Source of the DNA: Gammaproteobacteria bacterium
GTDB lineage: Bacteria; Pseudomonadota; Gammaproteobacteria; Steroidobacterales; MnTg04
Direction of reading: 5' to 3'
Assembly (NCBI GenBank): GCA_027297845.1
Contig: JAPUHG010000121.1
Location: forward strand, 1 to 6,575
Length of the DNA: 6,575 nt
Both the position numbers and the translations under genes were made by a program. Of this stretch, positions 1 through 5,983 are shown one piece after another. Numbering within the stretch: the stretch's first letter is position 1; each line of letters begins with the position of its first letter. The notes below the pieces were generated by a model, which searched no databases, was not told where the DNA came from, and was given only the letters and a program-made list of their open reading frames with translations.

Positions 1-275
1 TGGACGACAAGGAAGTCTCCAACTACCTCTATACCGAACGTGAATCAAAGGCCTTGTTAAACGGTGGTGTGCATCGCATTTACCTGGGCAATCTGCGTAC
101 CGGCGAGCATGAGCTGGTGGCATTTTTTACCGGCCAGGGGCCGCACGATCGGGATTATCGCCGGGGAGCTAATTTGCAATTCGAAAAACGCGTGGGAGCC
201 AAGTTTGTCGAACTAAAAATCAGCGACCGGCAAAACAAACTGCGACCGGAATTCGTGATCGAGGAATGGGAGTAA
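1..275 (+). CDS. Hypothetical protein, C-terminal beta-rich domain (5' end outside window)
   Basis: The frame whose first full codon is at base 3 is open to the left edge and ends at TAA 273-275, giving about 91 C-terminal residues. The in-frame TTG at 54 could be a start, but the open frame upstream reads as sensible protein (DDKEVSNYLYTERESKAL), so I treat this as a truncated longer gene. The residues alternate in beta-strand fashion: a GVHRIYLGNL...GEHELVAFF pair of strands, a GPHDRDYRRGA turn, then FEK...KFVELKISD and a terminal EFVIEEWE. This looks like a small beta-sandwich of the PEGA or carboxypeptidase-regulatory kind, which is an inference. From memory, gammaproteobacterial proteins of about 200 residues with such C-termini are sometimes labelled 'AraC family regulator', but no helix-turn-helix is visible here. 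The stop codon directly abuts the next ATG, so it is probably the same operon and an envelope protein. Function unknown. Confidence 0.75.
   Translation, partial: DDKEVSNYLYTERESKALLNGGVHRIYLGNLRTGEHELVAFFTGQGPHDRDYRRGANLQFEKRVGAKFVELKISDRQNKLRPEFVIEEWE
261..272 (+). promoter_or_regulatory. Ribosome binding site for the 621-residue gene
   Basis: GAGGAA at 261-266 lies 9 nt before ATG 276, and a second purine-rich match, GGGAG at 268-272, lies closer. Both are inside the end of the upstream gene, whose TAA touches the ATG. This supports ATG 276 as the start and tight coupling of the two genes. Confidence 0.55.
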
Positions 276-2141
276 ATGAAGGGACGTCTTCACCAGTTGT
301 TGATTGCAATTACGCTGTGCCTTGCGGGCATGGCGCAGTTGCATGCGGACGAGGACTCGCTGGCGATTGGCCAGATCCGGGATCTCCCGTTTGGTGAGGT
401 GTTGTTCTATTTCTACCAGGATGATTATTTTCCGGCCCTGACCCGGCTAATGGCGGCGCAATATCGCGGCCAACTGGACGATCATAACGATGACGCCGAA
501 TTGTTGCGTGGCGGGATGATGCTTTCCTACGGGCTGCATCGAGAAGCCGGTGATATTTTCAATCGCCTGCTCGATCGCAAGGCGCCGCAGTCGATCAAGG
601 ACCGGGCCTGGTATTTTCTTGCCCGGGTCTGGTACCGGCGCGGTTATTACGATCGCGCCGAGACGGCGCTGGAACGCATACTCGCGCCACTGCCGGAACA
701 TATGCAGGAGCGTCATATGATGCTCAGGGCCCAGGTCATGATGGCGCGCGGTGATTTCAATGGCGCCTCCCGCTTGTTGGATGGTTGGCAAAGCGATGGC
801 GATCTGGCCAGCTTCGCGCGCTACAACCTCGGCGTTGCGCTGGTGCGCCAGGGCAGACTGAGCGAGGCGACTCGCCAGCTCGAGAAAGTCGGGCTCATGC
901 GGACCACCGATCTGGAACTGCTGGCGCTCAGGGATCGGGCCAATCTCGCGTTGGGTTTCGCGTTGATCCAGGATCAACAAGGCAAGGCTGCGCGAACGGT
1001 ACTCGGCAGAGTCCGGCTGTCCGGGCCATTTTCCAACAAGGCTTTGCTTGGCGCCGGCTGGGCCGACAGCCTGGCCGACGATTACCAGCGGGCGCTGCTT
1101 CCCTGGGGCGCATTGCAGGATCATGATTTGCTCGATTCGGCAGTGTTGGAGTCATTACTGGCAGTGCCCTATGCGCTGGGAAAATTGCAGGCGAATCGGC
1201 ATGCAGCCGATGCCTACCTGGATGCAATCAAGGCCTTTGCCCGGGAAACCGAACAACTGGATCAGGCAATTGCGCGCATAAGTTCCGGCGAGTATCTCGG
1301 TCCGCTCCTGCAAGGCGATGCACTATCCGATCCGGGCTGGAGCTGGCGGCTGAAGACGATACCGGACAACGACGAAAGCCGTTATATTTATTTGCTGGTT
1401 GCCAGCCATCGTTTTCAGGAAGGTCTGAGGAATTATCGCGACCTGCGTTTTCTGCAATATAACCTGGGCCAGTGGATACAGAGCCTGGCCGCATTTGACG
1501 ACATGCTGGATACACGCGAGCTCGCCTTTGCGCAGCGTGAACCCGCGGTAGTCCATGCATTGGATGAGGTCGATCTGGACTCGCTGGAAAGACGGCAACT
1601 GGAATTTGCTACCAGGATTTCCAGGATCGACGAAAGTAGCAACTACCTGGCGCTGGCCAGTGCAGATGAGCAAAGCCAGCATCACCGTTTGCGGCTGGTC
1701 GAAAAGAAACTCGAGCGTCTGCCTTTTGGTGAAGAAACCAGTGATCTTCGCGAAAAAAGACGTTTGTTGGCCGGTGTACTCCGCTGGCAACTGGAAGCAA
1801 AATTCAAGGAACGGTTATGGAGTAACAAAAAAACACTAAACGATCTCGATATGGCCATGCAGGAAGCGCAGCAGCGCAGAGCGAAAGTCGCGCAGGCGCG
1901 AGCGGAAATGCCGGGCCAGTTTACTCGCTACCGGCAAACCATAAACGGATTGCGTCCGCGGCTGGAGGCGATGATCGAGCAGGCCGCAATTGTCGCTGCG
2001 AATCAGCAGGATTTCTTGCAGTCGATGGCGATCGCCGAACTGGAAACACAGAAAGAGCGCTTGTACACCTATCGCGTACAGGCGCGATTTGCCCTGGCGA
2101 CTATTTATGATCGCGCAACCACACAGGGGCTGTCGCCATGA
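276..2141 (+). CDS. Exported TPR-like helical repeat protein with coiled-coil C-terminal part
   Basis: This 621-residue protein begins with a clear Sec signal peptide: charged MKGR, a hydrophobic core at about 8-20, and likely cleavage after Ala24 (LHA/DE). The mature start has a distinctive aromatic acidic stretch (FGEVLFYFYQDDYFPALTRL, about 39-58). Helix-turn-helix repeats of TPR type follow; the clearest are at about 106-136 (AWYFLARVWYRRGYYDRAETALE) and 181-205 (ARYNLGVALVRQGRLSEAT), with weaker ones to about 320. The segment from about 426 to 614 is rich in charged heptad-like residues and probably forms coiled coil. There is no later membrane anchor, so a soluble periplasmic scaffold is inferred. 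It abuts the previous gene and overlaps the next by 4 bp (ATGA), so translation is likely coupled. TPR domains bind proteins and have no enzymatic motif here. It resembles the TPR partners of TolQ/R-type motors such as Myxococcus AglT in context, not provably in ancestry. Confidence 0.88.
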   Translation: MKGRLHQLLIAITLCLAGMAQLHADEDSLAIGQIRDLPFGEVLFYFYQDDYFPALTRLMAAQYRGQLDDHNDDAELLRGGMMLSYGLHREAGDIFNRLLDRKAPQSIKDRAWYFLARVWYRRGYYDRAETALERILAPLPEHMQERHMMLRAQVMMARGDFNGASRLLDGWQSDGDLASFARYNLGVALVRQGRLSEATRQLEKVGLMRTTDLELLALRDRANLALGFALIQDQQGKAARTVLGRVRLSGPFSNKALLGAGWADSLADDYQRALLPWGALQDHDLLDSAVLESLLAVPYALGKLQANRHAADAYLDAIKAFARETEQLDQAIARISSGEYLGPLLQGDALSDPGWSWRLKTIPDNDESRYIYLLVASHRFQEGLRNYRDLRFLQYNLGQWIQSLAAFDDMLDTRELAFAQREPAVVHALDEVDLDSLERRQLEFATRISRIDESSNYLALASADEQSQHHRLRLVEKKLERLPFGEETSDLREKRRLLAGVLRWQLEAKFKERLWSNKKTLNDLDMAMQEAQQRRAKVAQARAEMPGQFTRYRQTINGLRPRLEAMIEQAAIVAANQQDFLQSMAIAELETQKERLYTYRVQARFALATIYDRATTQGLSP

Positions 2142-4933
2142 ATGCCATCGCGTGGACAGTAATCGCCGGTTTGTCGTTGTGGCCGTTTGGCGATAAGACC
2201 GACGACGCGGATGTCGAAACCATCGATAGCCTGGATCGCAAAAAACCGGTGTTGATCGAAAAAGACAACCCTGAGGCCAGCGGGCAGATTGCGATTCAGA
2301 ACTATCGCGAATTTCTGCGGCTTTATCCAGATGATCCGGAGTTGCGTGCCGAGGCCATGCGCAGGCTGGCCGACTTGCAGCTCGAAGCGGGCGAGGAGCG
2401 GATGATCGAGGGTGACCTGGCGATGTTGCAGGGTATTGAGTACCGCGATGCGGTGCATTTATACGAGTCCCTGTTGAAGCAAAACCCGACCGCCCCGAAT
2501 AACGATCGCGTCCTCTACCAGCTTGCGCGCGCATACGAAAATACCAACCAGACTGAGAAGGCGCTGGCCGCGCTCGACCAGCTGGTGAGCCGCTATCCCG
2601 ATTCACCGATGGTGATAGAGGCGCAGTTCAGGCGCGGCGAGATACTTTTTGTCGCGAAACAGTATTACCCGGCACAACAAGCATACGCCGGCGTCGTCGC
2701 CGGTGACGATGAATCTCGTTATTACGAGCAGTCACTCTACAAACTTGGCTGGTCGATGTTCAAGCAGGGCGAATACGAAGACGGTCTGGATTCGTTTTTC
2801 AAATTGCTCGACCGTCACCTCGTCGATCAGCAGGGCGAACTGATATCGACGGAGTTCATGACCCGCCCGGAACGCGAGCTGATAGACGATGCGTTTCGGG
2901 TCAGCAGCATCAGTATTTCCTATCTTGAAGGTCCGGCGACCCTGGACCGCAGAATGGCGGGCGATTCGCCACCGGTTTATGCCTATATCCTTTACCAGGG
3001 TCTTGGCGACCTTTACCTGGAAAAGGAACGCTATCAGGACGCTGCCGAAAGTTTTCGCAGCTTTGCCAGCAACCAGCCGATGCATGAACTTGCGCCGCTG
3101 ATGCGGACGCGGGTGATCGATTCTTTCGAAGCGGGCGATTTCCCGACCCTGGTCCTGGAGGCAAAGCAGGAGTTCGTAGACGAATACGATGTGGACAGCG
3201 CCTTTTGGTCGCAACACGAGTGGGGGAGCCGCAGCGAAGTAACTGAGCTGTTGCAGGAGCATCTCGATGATCTGGCAACCTATTATCACGCGGAATCACA
3301 GGAGTCTGAGGAGCCGGAATCCTATGCTCTCGCCGCGGACTATTACCGTCGCCTGATTCGGGCCTTCCCGGATGATCCAGCGGCTGCCGAAGCAAACTTC
3401 CTGCTGGCTGAGATATTGTTCGAGTCCGGTGAGTTTGCCGACTCGGCAGTCGAGTACGAACGCGCGGCCTATTCCTATCCCTTGTCGCCGCATGCGGCGG
3501 AAGCCGCTTATGCCGCAGTCCTGGCATACCAGGCCCATGAGCCTTCTCTGGAGGGTCAGGAACGTGCCGATTGGCATTTGATGGGGATTGATTCGGCGTT
3601 GCGCTTCGCCGGACGTTTTCCGGAACATCCCGAAAGTCTGCCCGTGCAGACGCAGGCCGCGGAGGATTTGTATGAACTCGGCGAATTGCAGGGCGCGCTG
3701 GCTGCCGCGCAGCCGATACTGGGCGATCCGAGCGCGCCCGAGGAGCTAAAGCGCGTCGCCTGGACCGTGGATGGGCACAGTAATTTCGATTTGAGCAATT
3801 ACCTGGCGGCCGAAGTCGCCTATTTGAAGGTACGCGATCTGACGCCGGCCGATCATCCGGGTTTGCCTGATCTGGAAGAACGCATAGCTTCTTCAGTTTA
3901 CAAGCAGGGTGAGATCGAGCGCGCCAACGGCGATTTGGAAATGGCCGTTATGCACTTCGCAAGAGTCGGCCAAATGGCGCCCGCATCGAAAATCGTGGTG
4001 ACCGCGGATTACGATGCGGCGGCGGCTTTACTGGTGATGGAAGATTGGCATCGGGCCGCACCCGCACTGGAAGACTTTCGCCGCAAGTATCCGGAGCATG
4101 AATCGATCACCGATATCGGTCGCAGCCTGGCGCAAACCTACGAAAAATCGGGGCAGGAGCTGGCGGCCGCAACCGAATACCAGCGCATAGCGGACGACGA
4201 CACAGAGTCCACCGATGTCAGGCGCGAGGCGCTGTGGCATACCGCCGAGTTGCTGGAAAGCCAGGCGGCCATCGATGATGCAGCTGACGTCTGGCAGGAA
4301 TTCGTCAAACGCTATCCATCGCCGATCGACGACTCCATGCAATTGCATGAAAAACTGGTTGCCTATTACGCCGGCCGGGCTGACGACAAAAAACGTGTCT
4401 CGTGGCTGCAGGCAATTGTCGCCGCAGATGCCGCGGCTGGCGAATCGCGCAGTGACTACAGCCGTACCGTCGCCGCGAAGGCGTCGCTCAACCTGGCGCA
4501 GCCAACATTGACTTCATATATCGCCATCAAGCTGAAAATACCGCTCAAGGACAGCCTGGCGATGAAGAAGAAATTCATGGAGCAGGCATTGGCGGCGTTC
4601 GCCGCCGCCGCCGACTACGGGATCGCCGAAGTGACTACGGAGGCGACCTTCCAGATTGCAGAAATTTATCACCAGCTCAGCCGGGATCTGATGGATTCAG
4701 AAAGGCCGAATGAGCTGAGCGCGGAGGAGATTGACCAATACGACATCCTGCTCGAGGAGCAGGCGTTCCCGTTTGAAGAACAGGCGATCGAAATTCACCA
4801 GGCGAATACCGAACGGGCAGCTGCAGGATTCTATAACGAGTGGGTGCAGGCCAGTTTCGAGGAACTGGCGAAGCTCTCGCCGGCACGCTACGCAAAGGCG
4901 GAAATTAGTGAAGACTATATCAGCACAATGTAG
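2138..4933 (+). CDS. Large multi-TPR protein, likely periplasmic scaffold
   Basis: This 931-residue protein is built mostly of TPR repeats of the YbgF/BamD-like kind. Clear units lie at about 52-90 (AIQNYREFLRLYPDD), 105-152, 157-187, 197-228, 282-315, 396-463, 589-615, 636-685 and 697-728. Many helices end in the RYPDSP or KYPEHE type of turn typical of such repeats. The last 190 residues are less repeat-like, with a KKKFMEQALAAFAAAADYG segment and a C-terminal LSPARYAKAEI signature. The N-terminus is hydrophobic (MNAIAWTVIAGLSLWPFG) and is followed by an acidic stretch, but it lacks the usual positive charges, so export is likely rather than certain. ATG 2138 is the first possible start after an in-frame stop at 2108, with AGGGGC at 2125-2130 as ribosome binding site. 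It overlaps the previous stop by 4 bp. A protein-protein scaffold role is inferred. The order of TPR genes before a TolQ-type gene recalls the Myxococcus aglT-pglI region. Confidence 0.9.
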   Translation: MNAIAWTVIAGLSLWPFGDKTDDADVETIDSLDRKKPVLIEKDNPEASGQIAIQNYREFLRLYPDDPELRAEAMRRLADLQLEAGEERMIEGDLAMLQGIEYRDAVHLYESLLKQNPTAPNNDRVLYQLARAYENTNQTEKALAALDQLVSRYPDSPMVIEAQFRRGEILFVAKQYYPAQQAYAGVVAGDDESRYYEQSLYKLGWSMFKQGEYEDGLDSFFKLLDRHLVDQQGELISTEFMTRPERELIDDAFRVSSISISYLEGPATLDRRMAGDSPPVYAYILYQGLGDLYLEKERYQDAAESFRSFASNQPMHELAPLMRTRVIDSFEAGDFPTLVLEAKQEFVDEYDVDSAFWSQHEWGSRSEVTELLQEHLDDLATYYHAESQESEEPESYALAADYYRRLIRAFPDDPAAAEANFLLAEILFESGEFADSAVEYERAAYSYPLSPHAAEAAYAAVLAYQAHEPSLEGQERADWHLMGIDSALRFAGRFPEHPESLPVQTQAAEDLYELGELQGALAAAQPILGDPSAPEELKRVAWTVDGHSNFDLSNYLAAEVAYLKVRDLTPADHPGLPDLEERIASSVYKQGEIERANGDLEMAVMHFARVGQMAPASKIVVTADYDAAAALLVMEDWHRAAPALEDFRRKYPEHESITDIGRSLAQTYEKSGQELAAATEYQRIADDDTESTDVRREALWHTAELLESQAAIDDAADVWQEFVKRYPSPIDDSMQLHEKLVAYYAGRADDKKRVSWLQAIVAADAAAGESRSDYSRTVAAKASLNLAQPTLTSYIAIKLKIPLKDSLAMKKKFMEQALAAFAAAADYGIAEVTTEATFQIAEIYHQLSRDLMDSERPNELSAEEIDQYDILLEEQAFPFEEQAIEIHQANTERAAAGFYNEWVQASFEELAKLSPARYAKAEISEDYISTM
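4895..4901 (+). promoter_or_regulatory. Ribosome binding site selecting a GTG start
   Basis: AAGGCGG matches the Shine-Dalgarno consensus AAGGAGG at 6 of 7 positions and sits 6 nt before GTG 4908, inside the end of the 931-residue gene. The competing ATG 4941 has only AGGGG at 4932-4936, 4 nt away. Together with the signal peptide argument, this favours the GTG. Confidence 0.5.
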
Positions 4934-5510
4934 GGGCTTGATGCTCAGCCTGCTGGTGTCGATCGCGCTCACCGCGTGTTCGACGCTGCCGGGCGGTTCG
5001 TCTTCGAAATCTGCTGTGAGCGAAAATCCCGCGGCGTATGAAGAAGCGCTGGCCCTGATGGAAAGCGGGCATCTCGAAGAAGCTGAAAAAGCCCTGCTGC
5101 GCCTGACGAAACGCTATCGGCGTTCTGCCGGGCCGTGGATCAATCTGTCGATCGTCTATACACGAACCCAGCGCTATAACCAGGCTGAGGCCGCATTGAA
5201 TCGCGCACTGGAACTGGACCCGCGCAGCGCGGTTGCCTTCAACCACCTCGGTATTCTTTTGCGTCGGGATGGCCGCTTTGCGGAGGCCGATCAGGCTTAT
5301 GCAAAAGCGATCAGGTTTGATCCCGACTACGGTCTCGCTTTTCTAAACTATGGGGTGCTTGCTGATTTATATCTCCAGCAACCCGAACGGGCCCTCGCGT
5401 ATTTTCGGCGTTACCAGGAGCTGCAAGTCGACGAAGATCAGCAAGTTCGCCGCTGGATTATTGAGCTGGAACGGCGGGTCGCTACGAAAACCGCACAGGT
5501 GTCTCCATGA
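4908..5510 (+). CDS. TPR-repeat outer-membrane lipoprotein
   Basis: From GTG 4908 this is a 200-residue protein with a standard lipoprotein signal: Lys2 and Arg9, a hydrophobic core at 11-20, and lipobox LTAC with the lipidated Cys24. The +2 residue is Ser, so Lol sorting would send it to the outer membrane. If it began at ATG 4941 the signal would be only 12 residues before Cys with no positive charge, which is implausible; hence the GTG call, giving a 26-bp overlap with the previous gene. The mature part has a Ser/Gly linker and then about four TPR units at 42-72, 76-106, 110-140 and 144-173, with textbook ALELDP and AIRFDP ends. Its size and layout resemble PilF/PilW-type pilotins, but it has fewer repeats and no pilus genes nearby. 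In this context it is more likely the outer-membrane-side partner of the proton-driven channel encoded downstream (inference). It overlaps the next gene by 4 bp (ATGA). Confidence 0.87.
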   Translation: MKTISAQCRGLMLSLLVSIALTACSTLPGGSSSKSAVSENPAAYEEALALMESGHLEEAEKALLRLTKRYRRSAGPWINLSIVYTRTQRYNQAEAALNRALELDPRSAVAFNHLGILLRRDGRFAEADQAYAKAIRFDPDYGLAFLNYGVLADLYLQQPERALAYFRRYQELQVDEDQQVRRWIIELERRVATKTAQVSP

Positions 5511-5938
5511 CTTGCTTACGAATCATGGCCGTATTGGTCTTGCTCGCCAGCTGGCCGATTGGAATGGTCTGGCCACAGGAAATACCTGCGGCGGAGGAAC
5601 TGCCCGCCTATGAAGGCCCGGTCATATCCGATGTTGAAGGGGCCGATGAAAAGGGGGCCGCCGACGACGTGGATGACATCAACCCGGCGGTCGATACGAG
5701 TGCCAGCCGGGCAAGCAAAAATAGCGGCACGCTGCGGACGACGACGATTACCGGCAACGCAGAATTGCCGCGCGTGTTGTATATCGTGCCATGGAAAAAG
5801 GCCATTCCGGGCGACCTGATGGGTAAGCCGGTGAACAGCCTGCTCGACGATGTCCTGCAGCCGATAGACCGCGGGGAATTTAGACGACAGCTTCGGTATT
5901 ACGATGTATTGATTCAAAGTGAGGCAAGCGAAGAATAG
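5507..5938 (+). CDS. Exported hypothetical protein with acidic linker and compact C-terminal domain
   Basis: This 143-residue protein overlaps the lipoprotein stop by 4 bp, with AGGTG at 5497-5501 as a plausible ribosome binding site. Residues 1-22 form a signal-peptide or anchor segment (Arg5, hydrophobic core at 6-21); the cleavage site is not clear, so it might stay membrane-anchored. Residues 25-75 are low-complexity and acidic, with clusters such as EGADEKGAADDVDD, and are probably disordered. Residues 81-133 look like a folded, conserved-type domain: ITGNAELPRVLYIVPWKK, then a GDLMGKPVNSLLDDVLQPIDR stretch, and FRRQLRYYDVL. I do not recognise a named family, although I recall similar C-termini in small hypothetical genes just before TolQ/ExbB-like genes in gammaproteobacteria. 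A periplasmic accessory linking the TPR proteins to the channel is a reasonable guess. A hairpin covers its TAG stop. Confidence 0.82.
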   Translation: MTCLRIMAVLVLLASWPIGMVWPQEIPAAEELPAYEGPVISDVEGADEKGAADDVDDINPAVDTSASRASKNSGTLRTTTITGNAELPRVLYIVPWKKAIPGDLMGKPVNSLLDDVLQPIDRGEFRRQLRYYDVLIQSEASEE

Positions 5939-5956
5939 ATTCGTCGCTGCTTTTTT
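5924..5956 (+). terminator. Terminator-like hairpin over a stop codon, inside the operon
   Basis: Left arm 5924-5935 pairs with right arm 5940-5950: ten base pairs, six of them G-C, with one bulged A at 5926/5927 and one A-G mismatch (5932 with 5943). The four-base loop TAGA at 5936-5939 contains the TAG stop of the 143-residue gene. Six T residues (5951-5956) follow the stem directly, as in intrinsic terminators. It could be a partial terminator or attenuator lowering expression of the channel gene, or a chance structure; imperfect pairing keeps confidence moderate. Confidence 0.45.
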
Positions 5957-5968
5957 AGGTGACCACAA

Positions 5969-5975
5969 AGAGGAG
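5969..5975 (+). promoter_or_regulatory. Strong ribosome binding site for the TolQ/ExbB-like gene
   Basis: AGAGGAG lies 8 nt before ATG 5984 and is the best Shine-Dalgarno match in the window. This gene is the only one here not overlapping or touching its neighbour, so it appears to be translated independently rather than by coupling. Confidence 0.7.
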
Positions 5976-5983
5976 ATAGAAAA

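Noticed and set aside
962..978. Perfect inverted repeat, 8-bp arms around one base (GTTGATCC A GGATCAAC)
   Set aside because: It lies inside a coding region with no T-tract or promoter nearby. A palindrome of this size is expected about once by chance in several kilobases when spacers are allowed to vary, so I do not call it an operator.
447..1124. Long antisense open frame (225 codons) opposite the 621-residue gene
   Set aside because: It lies wholly inside a well-supported gene, its translation shows no domain, signal or repeat pattern, and GC-rich codon use commonly leaves the opposite strand open.
1836..2606. Antisense open frame of 256 codons across the junction of the two big TPR genes
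   Set aside because: Its translation is Arg/Ser/Pro-rich and patternless. The + strand has an ATGA overlap and convincing proteins on both sides.
4731..4907. Upstream extension of the lipoprotein reading frame to an ATG at 4731
   Set aside because: It would overlap the 931-residue gene by about 200 bp, its extra residues are Arg/Ser-rich without pattern, and it would bury the lipoprotein signal in the middle of the protein.
4908..5510. PilF/PilW type IV pilus pilotin identity for the TPR lipoprotein
   Set aside because: The size class and lipobox fit, but there are only about four TPRs, and no pilus or isoprenoid-pathway genes that usually flank pilF are present.
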